From assembly GCA_947450405.1 (NCBI GenBank), contig CANFVI010000006.1, forward strand, positions 1-23,906: 23,906 bases of DNA, in the 5' to 3' direction. The position numbers were made by a program, and so were the translations under genes. Position 1 is the first letter of the stretch. The number at the start of each line of letters is the position of its first letter. This document shows, in pieces, positions 6,278-13,411 of the stretch. The notes beneath the pieces were generated by a model. That model was not told the origin of the DNA. It searched no databases and was given only the letters and a program-made list of their open reading frames with translations. The DNA comes from Flavobacteriales bacterium. GTDB taxonomy: Bacteria; Bacteroidota; Bacteroidia; NS11-12g; UBA955.

Positions 6278-7371
6278 TCGTCGTCGTCGTCATCGTCATC
6301 ATCGTCGTCGTCGTCATCTGATTTTTTCTTTTTTTCTTTTTTCTTAGAATCAGATTTAGGCTCAGGCTTTTTTCCTTCTGGTTTATTGGTTTTAGATTCC
6401 GTTTTTTTAGACTCCTTTGCTGTTTTAGCTTCTTCAGGTTTGTCTGAAAGTTCATCAGGCGGAGGAGTTAAATCTTCGGGTAGAGAAAGTGTTTTTGGGT
6501 CTAATGGTTTCGGGTCTTGTCCAAATTCCATAGTTGTCATTGTCTTTTTTACCAGTGTTTTTCCGTTTAAAGGATAGCCATCATAATCGCCAGTTGGTAT
6601 GTAATAAGCTTTATTTCCTCTTACCTTTTCGTAGGCAGGACCGAGATGGTCCATCACAATTACTTTGTCTTCAGGTTGATAACGTAAAACCATTTGAGAA
6701 GACTTGTGGTATTCAAAAACGACCCTATTAGAAGCACTTGGATCGTCATTACCATCTCTAAAAAGAGGATAACCGAAAAGGGGTTCGCCATCCTCAAAAT
6801 AAAGTACGTCGAGAAATGAACGGTTTGATTGGTTGTTGTGTCCATCAAATCCCATCAATAAAATCAAACTCTTGCCATCGTATTTATATGGCTGCATTTG
6901 ATAATATAAAGCTCCAGGCCATTTGGCAAGGGTATAGGTTTCCTCTTCGGCATCTTTGGCAATGTTATCTAAAGTATCCATGAGAATGAAAGTTCTCATT
7001 TGCTTTTTAATTTTTCTTTGTATTACACCAAAATGCATGAATTTGCCATTCAGTAAAATGGCGTTGTAAGTAAAAATACGGCAATCTACATCTTTATGGC
7101 TTGCAATTGCAATGGTTGAATATTTGAGAGAATCAAACGGATAAGTAAATGATAACGGATTTAATAATCCTTCAAGAAGTTGATCTTGAATTTCAATAGA
7201 AGCCTTAATTCTCTCGGCATCTGTGGGTGCCGAGAGTGGCTTTATATTAATAGATAGGATGTTTTTTTCTAGTGTTTGTGGGGTAATTAATGCTTGACAA
7301 AACGCATTATTGAATTGCAAGAATGATGCAAAAAACAGAAGGAGAAAAAACTTAAAACGCAACATATTCAT
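6274..7371 (-). CDS. Exported protein of unknown function with poly-Asp tail
   Basis: A 365-aa protein I cannot assign to a named function. Residues 1-26 are a signal peptide (MNMLRFKFFLLL..., cleavage after FC/Q). The body (about 27-275) reads as a soluble globular domain with many aromatic and Gly-Asp turns (LMGFDGHNN, YIPTGDYDGYPLNGKTL). From about residue 285 it is low complexity: Pro-rich, then alternating Lys/Glu/Ser, then a Lys-rich block and finally 14 consecutive Asp to the stop. It follows the thiolase gene by 42 nt on the same strand and has no clear promoter, so co-transcription is likely. Similar exported proteins are conserved in Bacteroidota to my knowledge, but I cannot name a characterised one. 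Confidence 0.85.
   Translation of the reverse strand: MNMLRFKFFLLLFFASFLQFNNAFCQALITPQTLEKNILSINIKPLSAPTDAERIKASIEIQDQLLEGLLNPLSFTYPFDSLKYSTIAIASHKDVDCRIFTYNAILLNGKFMHFGVIQRKIKKQMRTFILMDTLDNIAKDAEEETYTLAKWPGALYYQMQPYKYDGKSLILLMGFDGHNNQSNRSFLDVLYFEDGEPLFGYPLFRDGNDDPSASNRVVFEYHKSSQMVLRYQPEDKVIVMDHLGPAYEKVRGNKAYYIPTGDYDGYPLNGKTLVKKTMTTMEFGQDPKPLDPKTLSLPEDLTPPPDELSDKPEEAKTAKESKKTESKTNKPEGKKPEPKSDSKKKEKKKKSDDDDDDDDDDDDDD
6277..6318 (-). repeat. GAY codon tract encoding 14 Asp
   Basis: Fourteen consecutive Asp codons, GAC and GAT mixed, ending at the stop codon. It is a trinucleotide repeat with interruptions (nine GAC, five GAT), so it is less prone to slippage than a pure tract, but the length could still vary between strains. 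Confidence 0.95.
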
Positions 7372-7413
7372 TATAACGTTAATATGAATGAATTTATTGA
7401 GGGATAATAAAAA

Positions 7414-8592
7414 TTAGCAATTTTCGATAACCATTGCAGAAGCACCGCCGCCACCATTGCAAATACCCGCGCCACCAAATTTACCATTGTTTTGTTTCAA
7501 AACGTTGATAAGGGTAACAATGATTCTTGCACCAGAAGCACCCAATGGATGACCCAAAGAAACAGCACCACCATTTACGTTCACTTTGTCTGCAGATAAG
7601 TTTAATAATTTGTTATTAGCCAAACCAACAACAGCGAATGCTTCGTTTAGTTCAACATAATCCAAATCTGCTACAGAAATTCCCGCACGTTCAGCTGCAA
7701 TTGGAAGGGCTTTGCTTGGGGTGGTAGTAAACCATTCAGGAGCTTGTTCTGCATCAGCAGCGCCAACCAATTTAGCCAAAGGAGTTAACCCTAATTCTTT
7801 TAATTTTTCACCACTTACTAAAACTAGTGCGGCAGCACCATCGTTCATTGTGCTTGCATTAGCAGCAGTTACAGTTCCATCTTTTTTGAAAACAGCCCTT
7901 AATCCTGGTATTTTAGTGAAATCTACACTTTTATATTCTTCATCTTCAGAAACAATTACATCACCTTTGCGGGTTTGAACTGTAACTGGCGCAATTTCAT
8001 TTGTAAATTTGCCTTCAGCCCAAGCTTTTGCAGAACGTTTATAACTTTCAATAGCAAAATTGTCTTGGTCTTCACGGGTAAAATTATATTCTTCTGCACA
8101 CATTTCAGCACAAGTACCCATCAGTGTTTGACTGTAAACGTCAGTTAATCCATCTGTAATAATGCCGTCAAGCATATTGATATTTCCGTATTTGTAACCA
8201 GAGCGAGATCCAGGTAAGTAGTGAGGTACTTGGCTCATGTTTTCCATTCCGCCGGCAACAACAACGTCGGCATAGCCAAGTTGAATACTTTGTGCAGCCA
8301 AAGCAATTGCTTTCATACCACTAGCGCAAACTTTATTCACTGTTGTAGCTGGAACATTGTTGGGAATACCTGCAAATTTTGCAGCTTGTCTTGCTGGAGC
8401 TTGACCCAAACCAGCTTGTAAAACGCTACCCATAATTACTTCTTGAACCAATTCAGGATTGATGTTAGCTTGCTCTAACGCAGCTTTGATTGCAACAGCA
8501 CCAAGTTTGGTTGCAGAAACTGAAGCCAAAGATCCGTTAAAACTGCCTAGGGGTGTGCGCATTGCACCTACGATATACACTTCTTTTGTCAT
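7414..8592 (-). CDS. Acetyl-CoA C-acetyltransferase (thiolase)
   Basis: A 392-aa thiolase, catalysing condensation of two acetyl-CoA or thiolysis of acetoacetyl-CoA. The nucleophile C89 sits in NKVCASGMKAI, H348 in SLGHPLGASGAR, and the general base C378 in GICNGGGGASAM; all three catalytic residues are present and the length is typical. It closely follows the biosynthetic/degradative AtoB/PhaA type; chain-length preference cannot be read from sequence. No hydroxyacyl-CoA dehydrogenase or enoyl-CoA hydratase partner is nearby. Its promoter faces that of tsaB across 71 bp, and the poly-Asp protein follows on the same strand. Confidence 0.96.
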   Translation of the reverse strand: MTKEVYIVGAMRTPLGSFNGSLASVSATKLGAVAIKAALEQANINPELVQEVIMGSVLQAGLGQAPARQAAKFAGIPNNVPATTVNKVCASGMKAIALAAQSIQLGYADVVVAGGMENMSQVPHYLPGSRSGYKYGNINMLDGIITDGLTDVYSQTLMGTCAEMCAEEYNFTREDQDNFAIESYKRSAKAWAEGKFTNEIAPVTVQTRKGDVIVSEDEEYKSVDFTKIPGLRAVFKKDGTVTAANASTMNDGAAALVLVSGEKLKELGLTPLAKLVGAADAEQAPEWFTTTPSKALPIAAERAGISVADLDYVELNEAFAVVGLANNKLLNLSADKVNVNGGAVSLGHPLGASGARIIVTLINVLKQNNGKFGGAGICNGGGGASAMVIENC

Positions 8593-8609
8593 AGCTTTAT
8601 TTTGTATTA

Positions 8610-8638
8610 CAAAGGTATTGAAAATAGGGCAAAGCCAA
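8610..8638 (-). promoter_or_regulatory. Thiolase promoter
   Basis: On the minus strand, TTTTGG with TTG at 8636-8638, an 18-bp spacer and TACCTTTG (8610-8617), an exact -7 match. The box ends 17 nt before the ATG, so the leader is about 12 nt. Confidence 0.65.
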
Positions 8639-8651
8639 AAGGGGTTTTGCC
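8628..8651. promoter_or_regulatory. Inverted repeat GGCAAA-N12-TTTGCC between divergent thiolase and tsaB promoters
   Basis: Six-base arms at 8628-8633 and 8646-8651, with an inner alternative hairpin CAAAA/TTTTG around GGGG. The right arm touches the tsaB -7 box and the left arm lies near the thiolase -33. It could be an operator for both genes. Arms are short, so chance cannot be excluded. Confidence 0.35.
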
Positions 8652-8659
8652 TATATTTG
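8652..8659 (+). promoter_or_regulatory. -7 box of tsaB, 4 nt before the GTG start
   Basis: TATATTTG, exact -7 consensus, followed by only TAGC before the GTG start codon at 8664. Transcription starting 4-6 nt after the box would begin on the start codon itself. No TTG is found at the -33 position. Confidence 0.65.
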
Positions 8660-8663
8660 TAGC

Positions 8664-9329
8664 GTGATTCTTATCATTGAATCTTCGGCTGATTTTCCCT
8701 CTGTTGCAATTTGCGATTTGCAAGGAATTGTGCAATTTGAAAAACATGCCGATGTTTTTCAAAGTCATTCAGAACAACTTCCTGTTTTGGTTAAAAATGC
8801 ATTGGATTTCATTGATGAACATTCACTCAATTTGCGAGCTGTAGGTGTAAATCAAGGACCTGGAAGCTACACTGGGTTAAGAATAGGGGTTAGTTTGGCA
8901 AAAGGATTGTGTTATGCGAAAAATTTACCTCTATTGGCAATCGATGCTTTTGAGGCGATGGGCCAATATTTATTTTCTAGGAATAGCGAGTTGAAAATCG
9001 TTTATGCTATGATTGATGCGCGAAGAGATGAAGTATTTATGAAGCGATTGACGTTGGATTCAAACACAAATGTAGAAGCCAAAATTTTGGACAATTTAAT
9101 TACAGAAGAGAACTGGCAGGAAGTTGGATTTGTAGGAAATTCTAATGAAAAGGCCGTGCGAATCATTGAAAAGGAACCGAAGGAGATGCTTTTTGGTCCT
9201 TTTGCAAATCAACTTTGCATTGAAGCAAGTAAATTATTTCAAAACAAGCAATTTCAAAATGTGGCATATTTTGAGCCTTTTTATTTAAAGGATTTTGTAC
9301 CTGGTATCAGTAAAAAGTTCGCGGTGTGA
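8664..9329 (+). CDS. tsaB: tRNA threonylcarbamoyladenosine biosynthesis protein TsaB
   Basis: TsaB partners TsaD and TsaE in adding threonylcarbamoyl to A37 of ANN-decoding tRNAs. The 221-aa product has the ASKHA-fold N-terminus MILIIESSADFPSVAIC, and the hallmark VNQGPGSYTGLRIGVSLAKGLCYAKNLPLLAIDAFEAM (about residues 63-100). The GTG start at 8664 is fixed by the family N-terminus, since the first beta strand begins at residue 2. A -7 box lies 4 nt upstream, so the message is probably leaderless. Its last codons overlap the amidotransferase start by 4 nt (GTGA). Confidence 0.95.
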   Translation: MILIIESSADFPSVAICDLQGIVQFEKHADVFQSHSEQLPVLVKNALDFIDEHSLNLRAVGVNQGPGSYTGLRIGVSLAKGLCYAKNLPLLAIDAFEAMGQYLFSRNSELKIVYAMIDARRDEVFMKRLTLDSNTNVEAKILDNLITEENWQEVGFVGNSNEKAVRIIEKEPKEMLFGPFANQLCIEASKLFQNKQFQNVAYFEPFYLKDFVPGISKKFAV

Positions 9330-9904
9330 CTATTGCCTTTATAGATAATTTCGACAGTTTTACCTTTAATTTGGTGCATTATCTTGAGAAGGCAGGTGCC
9401 AAGCCAAGGGTGTTTCATAACCGTGAATTGTTTGAATTTCAATCTGAAATTTTAGAATGCGACGGTGTTTTAATAGGGCCTGGCCCTAATACGCCTGAGC
9501 AATCTGGTGAGCTGTTGTCGTTTTTATCAGTTTTAATTGAGGCGAGAATTCCTATTTTGGGAGTATGTTTGGGACAACAGGCAATTGGAGAATACTTTGG
9601 AATGAACTTGAAGCATGCCAAGATACCAATGCATGGTAAATCGTCTGAAATTACGCACAAAGGAACCAGTATTTTTAGCGGAATTCAATCGCCTATTGCG
9701 GTGGGGAGATATCATTCTTTAATTATAGAAGAAACAGTTGAATCAAAGAAAAAAATTGAAATTTTGGCCAATCTAAATGGTGAAATCATGTCTATTCAGC
9801 ATAAAGATTTGCCAATAATGGGAGTTCAATTTCACCCAGAAAGTGTTTTAACGCCAATGGGTCAGGCAATTATAAATAACTGGATTATTGGGCTAACTCG
9901 ATAG
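9326..9904 (+). CDS. Glutamine amidotransferase, anthranilate/aminodeoxychorismate synthase component II
   Basis: Class I glutamine amidotransferase that supplies ammonia to a chorismate-using synthase (TrpE or PabB). In the 192-aa product the triad is C81 (GVCLGQQAIG), H170 and E172 (VQFHPES); the N-terminal IDNFDSFTFNLVHYLE and GPGPNTPEQSG oxyanion region are typical. It may be TrpG or PabA; with no trp genes near, a PabA or dual role is plausible but unproven. Starts with GTG overlapping the tsaB stop by 4 nt. Its last 20 nt overlap the 3' end of convergent dxs. Confidence 0.9.
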   Translation: MTIAFIDNFDSFTFNLVHYLEKAGAKPRVFHNRELFEFQSEILECDGVLIGPGPNTPEQSGELLSFLSVLIEARIPILGVCLGQQAIGEYFGMNLKHAKIPMHGKSSEITHKGTSIFSGIQSPIAVGRYHSLIIEETVESKKKIEILANLNGEIMSIQHKDLPIMGVQFHPESVLTPMGQAIINNWIIGLTR

Positions 9905-11588
9905 CTGAAACTATTGAATCTATTCCATATCCAGCCAAATCATATAAACTTTCATTATTTCCATGAGGGATGAATTGATCGGGAATTCCCAAATGTAGCC
10001 AACTTCCCTTGAAATTGGGATGATTCATTTTGATTGATTGCCCAAATCCCCCAATAATGGAACCATCTTCAACAGTAATTATTTTAGAATACTGCAATAA
10101 GTCAAGATTAGGAATAGGTTTAATTTGATTGATATGCAACGAATCAAATGAGATAGAGGTTTTGGTTTTTGCTGTGTCTACGAAATTGCTGGCAATGCCC
10201 GTTGATATCACTAATGTTTGATGGGTTTTTTCAAAATGATATTCAGTGTTATCTATTTTTTTCGATAACCAAGCATCACTTTTTACAGATCCTTTAGGGT
10301 ATCGAATGGCAATTGGTTTCCCCGCAGATATGGCATATTTCATATTGTCGAATAACTCTTGCGCATTTTTTGGCGCAAAAATTTCAATATTTGGTACACA
10401 ATTCAAGAAGGAAATATCAAATGCTCCGTGGTGTGTTGGACCATCTTCACCAACCAATCCAGCGCGGTCAATACAGAATACTACCGGTAAATTTTGTAGG
10501 GCAACGTCGTGAATAATTTGATCATAAGCACGCTGTAAAAACGTGCTGTAAATATTTACAATTGGAGTTTTACCCTGTGTTGCCAAACCCGCAGCAAATG
10601 TAACCGCGTGTTGTTCTGATATTCCAACATCGAAAAATCGATCCGGGAATATGTCCATTGCTTTTTGCATTCCACAAGAACTTGGCATTGCCGGTGTTAT
10701 GCCTACCACTTGGGGATATTGTGCAGCTAACTCAACGAGAATTTCACCAAAAACATCTTGCCATTTTTTTGATATTGGATTGTCATCCGGTTGGATTTTT
10801 ACGTATTTATTGGTGCTGTGGTATTTGGTTTGTTCTTTTTCTGCAGGCTGGTAACCTTTGCCTTTGATTGTTTTGATATGGATAATTTTGGGACCTTGAA
10901 AGGTTTTCGCTTTTTCAAATGCCGTTAATAATTCATGTATATTATGCCCATTAATAGGGCCATTGTAATTCAATCCAAACCATTCGAACCATTGCTGTAT
11001 TTGAGGGTAATCTTCGTTGGTTAAATGGTGATTTAAAGCCCCGGTGTTTGGGTCAATACCAATTTGGTTGTCGTTTAATACAATTGTAATATTTAAATTA
11101 CTATTTACAATGTTATTGAGCGCTTCATAACTCATACCTCCTGTAAGGGCACCATCACCAACAACGGCAATAAAATTACGATTGGGTTCGTTGTTTATTT
11201 TTGCAGCTTGAGCCATCCCCATTGCAGCAGAAATAGCCGTACTTGAGTGGCCTGTTCCAAAATGGTCAAATTTGCTTTCTTCTATTTTGGGGAAACCTGA
11301 AATTCCATTCGTGTTCCTGATTAATTTAAGTTCTTCTTTGCGTTGGGTAAGTACCTTGTATGGGTAAGATTGATGTCCTACATCCCAAACTATCCGATCT
11401 GAATTAAAATTAAATTTGTTTAGTAATACTGTAGTAAGTTCAATTACACCAAGGTTTGCAGCAAAATGTCCTCCATTATGCAAAATTGTTTCAATGATAT
11501 ATTCTCGTAGTTCTGTAGATAATTCAATCAACTCGTTGGCCGTGAGAGATTGTATTTCGGAGGGATGGTGAATATTATCAAGAAACAT
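9885..11588 (-). CDS. dxs: 1-deoxy-D-xylulose-5-phosphate synthase (compact form)
   Basis: ThDP-dependent first enzyme of the MEP isoprenoid pathway, joining pyruvate and glyceraldehyde-3-phosphate. Visible in the 567-aa product are H41 (GGHFAANLG), the ThDP motif beginning GDG at 144-146, KGKGYQPAE, the transketolase glutamate E325 (VGISEQHAVTFAAG) and DRAGLVGEDGPTHHG. It is about 50 residues shorter than E. coli DXS (620 aa). Much of the loss is at about 190-203, where some 14 residues join GALNHHL to LNYNGPINGH, a stretch of nearly 50 in E. coli. Catalytic motifs are intact, so it is likely active. The ATG at 11588 matches the family N-terminus and lies 5 nt after a -7 box. Confidence 0.95.
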   Translation of the reverse strand: MFLDNIHHPSEIQSLTANELIELSTELREYIIETILHNGGHFAANLGVIELTTVLLNKFNFNSDRIVWDVGHQSYPYKVLTQRKEELKLIRNTNGISGFPKIEESKFDHFGTGHSSTAISAAMGMAQAAKINNEPNRNFIAVVGDGALTGGMSYEALNNIVNSNLNITIVLNDNQIGIDPNTGALNHHLTNEDYPQIQQWFEWFGLNYNGPINGHNIHELLTAFEKAKTFQGPKIIHIKTIKGKGYQPAEKEQTKYHSTNKYVKIQPDDNPISKKWQDVFGEILVELAAQYPQVVGITPAMPSSCGMQKAMDIFPDRFFDVGISEQHAVTFAAGLATQGKTPIVNIYSTFLQRAYDQIIHDVALQNLPVVFCIDRAGLVGEDGPTHHGAFDISFLNCVPNIEIFAPKNAQELFDNMKYAISAGKPIAIRYPKGSVKSDAWLSKKIDNTEYHFEKTHQTLVISTGIASNFVDTAKTKTSISFDSLHINQIKPIPNLDLLQYSKIITVEDGSIIGGFGQSIKMNHPNFKGSWLHLGIPDQFIPHGNNESLYDLAGYGIDSIVSAIELAQ

Positions 11589-11593
11589 ACATG

Positions 11594-11601
11594 CAAAAAT
11601 A
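11594..11601 (-). promoter_or_regulatory. -7 box of dxs, 5 nt before the ATG
   Basis: On the minus strand TATTTTTG, exact consensus, followed by CATGT and then the ATG. This predicts a leader of zero to two bases. No TTG is seen at the -33 distance. Confidence 0.6.
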
Positions 11602-11660
11602 CGTTCGAATATTGAATAGGATGCGCTTTGTAATTAAAAATTAGAAATTCAGAAAAATTC

Positions 11661-11684
11661 AACATGTATCATATGATTTATGTT
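11661..11684. promoter_or_regulatory. 24-bp dyad symmetry, candidate operator
   Basis: AACAT, two bases, ATCATATGAT, two bases, ATGTT: outer 5-mers and the inner 10-mer are perfectly symmetric, with only the two 2-base spacers unmatched. It lies about 60 bp upstream of the dxs -7 box in a divergent intergenic region, a typical place for a dimeric regulator. No T-run follows, so it is not a terminator. AT-rich background raises the chance of coincidence. Confidence 0.4.
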
Positions 11685-11962
11685 TTGTGTAAGTTTTTGG
11701 TCATATTAAAAAAATATTTATTAATTTTAAGTGTTATTAAATAGCAAAATTAGCTATGATGATTGGGCTTTTTTGTGATTTTAAGTAATTGTAAAATAGT
11801 ATTATAAATTTTATAAATTACAAAATTTGGTGATTTATTTTAGAAATAAATTTTCACTATCGATATCGTTTAAAGTGTTGTATTGTTCGATAATGAAAAC
11901 AATTTAATCAAATAATTTGTTGATTTTTGTAATTCTAAATTCTCTTTTAATCTCTAATCAAT

Positions 11963-12598
11963 ATGAATCAAAAAAATGAAATTGTTGAACCTAAAAAACG
12001 TGGTAGAAAAAAAGGTTCAAAAAACAAATCAAAGTCAAAAAGAACTACAAGTAACAATGGTTACAGTGTAATATTCAAAACTCTTGAAAATGAAATGGCT
12101 GCAGTAATGGGAGCTATTCAAAAGGCGCAAGAATTGGCTGCCAAACAAATTGAAAAGTTAGAAGCCAAACATAAAAAAGATATTTCCAAAGTAAAAGATA
12201 AATCTGATTTATCAATTAAACTTTGGAAAGAACGCGCGAAAGATTACCGACAGAAAATGATGATAGCTGGCTCAACTAAAAATAGATCAGTGGGTAGGCC
12301 TGCTTCCTTGATTGCTAAACCGGCGGTTAAGCGTGGTCGCCCGGCTAAAGGTGAGCCTAGAAAAGGTGGAGGTCGTAAAAAAGCGGGAGAACTTACTAAA
12401 AAAGATATTATTTTAAATTACATGCGTAATTTTAACAATGAAATTTCATCAAAAGAATTGATTAAACAGTTATTTTTATTAAGTGGAGAAAGTGATGCCA
12501 AAAGATTCTCTCAAGGTATTTATACAACATTAACCCAAATTTATAAATCAGGTGAGCTGTTGAATAATGGCGGAGTGATTACGCTATCAAAAAAGTAA
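11963..12598 (+). CDS. Basic AT-hook protein with coiled coil and winged-helix-like C-terminal domain
   Basis: A 211-aa, strongly basic protein I do not recognise by name. AT-hook-like cores occur at RGRKKG (13-18), VGRPAS (110-115), KRGRPAKG (123-130) and GGGRKKAG (135-142); such motifs bind the minor groove of AT-rich DNA. Residues about 38-100 are a charged helix likely to form a coiled coil. Residues about 143-211 (LTKKDIILNYMR...GGVITLSKK) have the spacing of three helices and a short beta wing, like a winged helix. The layout suggests a nucleoid-associated or regulatory protein, which is inference. It is transcribed alone and its terminator lies inside convergent prmC. Confidence 0.78.
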   Translation: MNQKNEIVEPKKRGRKKGSKNKSKSKRTTSNNGYSVIFKTLENEMAAVMGAIQKAQELAAKQIEKLEAKHKKDISKVKDKSDLSIKLWKERAKDYRQKMMIAGSTKNRSVGRPASLIAKPAVKRGRPAKGEPRKGGGRKKAGELTKKDIILNYMRNFNNEISSKELIKQLFLLSGESDAKRFSQGIYTTLTQIYKSGELLNNGGVITLSKK

Positions 12599-12600
12599 TT

Positions 12601-13407
12601 TTACTTCAATACATATACAAATCGAGGGTTTTTTGAAAGATCCTCGATTTTTTTTGCCCTAAATTTTGTATTAAATAATTCCATAACATCGATACAATAA
12701 TCTTGGTGTGTTTCCATCCAAAGTTGGGCATTGGGGTTTGTGTTATTTTCGAAAAAATGAAACAATGCTGTGTAGAATTCTAAAATATCCTGATTCACAA
12801 ATAAGGCAATATGTGGCTCAAATTGGGTAACTCTTGATTCCAAATTATTTCTTTCTTTTGGATGGATATAAGGAGGGTTAGAAACAATAATATCGTAATT
12901 GTTTGTTCTCTTAGAATTTTCTAGAAAGTTTTGATGAATAAAAGACAATCTATCTGAAAGATTATATTTTTTTGAATTGATATTGGCAATTTCCAAAGCC
13001 CCTTCTGAAATATCAACGGCACTAAATTTCCAATTAGAACGTTCACTTAATAAAGTGATTGGTATGCAGCCACTACCTGTTCCAATGTCAATTCCAATGA
13101 GTGAGGTATTGCCATTTTCTTTTAATATCAATTCGCATAACTCTTCGGTTTCTGGTCTTGGAATTAAAGTATCTGAAGAAACATGAAAGCAGTATTTATG
13201 GAAAAACGAATATCCAAAAATGTATTGAATGGGTTTGCCACTGATTAACTCGGTTAACCATTTTTTATATTCATTTTTTGCCTTTGTTGGGTCAGTAATG
13301 ATTAATAAATTCTCATTAAACCATTGCCAGAAACTTTGGATTTCATCATTAGAGAAATGAGGACTGCAGCTTTCATGAAAGTCGACTTTATATTCTTGAA
13401 TGGTCAA
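12601..13407 (-). CDS. prmC: Peptide chain release factor N5-glutamine methyltransferase
   Basis: PrmC (HemK) methylates the GGQ glutamine of release factors RF1/RF2 using S-adenosylmethionine. The 268-aa product has the N-terminal helical domain, then IPRPETEEL (82-90), the SAM loop IDIGTGSGC (106-114), and the catalytic NPPY (177-180) in IVSNPPYIHPKE. It starts 4 nt after the lamin-tail gene stop, making it the last gene of the leftward string that begins with panD. Its stop lies 2 nt from that of the convergent AT-hook gene. Confidence 0.95.
   Translation of the reverse strand: MTIQEYKVDFHESCSPHFSNDEIQSFWQWFNENLLIITDPTKAKNEYKKWLTELISGKPIQYIFGYSFFHKYCFHVSSDTLIPRPETEELCELILKENGNTSLIGIDIGTGSGCIPITLLSERSNWKFSAVDISEGALEIANINSKKYNLSDRLSFIHQNFLENSKRTNNYDIIVSNPPYIHPKERNNLESRVTQFEPHIALFVNQDILEFYTALFHFFENNTNPNAQLWMETHQDYCIDVMELFNTKFRAKKIEDLSKNPRFVYVLK
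12619..12655 (+). terminator. Intrinsic terminator of the AT-hook gene, inside prmC coding sequence
   Basis: Perfect 9-bp stem AAATCGAGG (12619-12627) / CCTCGATTT (12642-12650), 14-base loop, followed by T to 12655. It lies 21 nt past the AT-hook stop and entirely within the last codons of prmC on the other strand, where it encodes a segment around KIEDLSKNPRF. The minus strand has no matching T-run, so it should act only on the rightward transcript. Confidence 0.8.
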
Positions 13408-13411
13408 TTTC

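Larger units (their letters stand above)
11589..11962. other. 374-bp AT-rich intergenic region between divergent dxs and the AT-hook gene
   Basis: The only long gap in the window. It holds the dxs -7 box at its left end, a 24-bp dyad at 11661-11684, an 8-bp palindrome CGATATCG at 11861-11868 and long A/T runs. I find no open frame with a credible start, no tRNA-like cloverleaf and no terminator. No perfect TAnnTTTG box precedes the AT-hook gene; the best is GATTTTTG near 11924. The AT-hook gene may therefore carry a leader within this gap. Confidence 0.7.

Noticed and set aside
6277..6318. Short repeat array that might look like a CRISPR or satellite
   Set aside because: It is an uninterrupted in-frame run of Asp codons with no spacers.
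6243..6455. Frame giving a Thr/Met-rich repeat protein on the minus strand
   Set aside because: It is the shifted reading of the GAY repeat and Lys/Glu codons of the poly-Asp protein, not a separate gene.
11786..11826. Inverted repeat TTGTAA...TTACAA around a TATAAATTTTATA palindrome
   Set aside because: Six-base arms in very AT-rich DNA; expected by chance and no T-run or promoter association.
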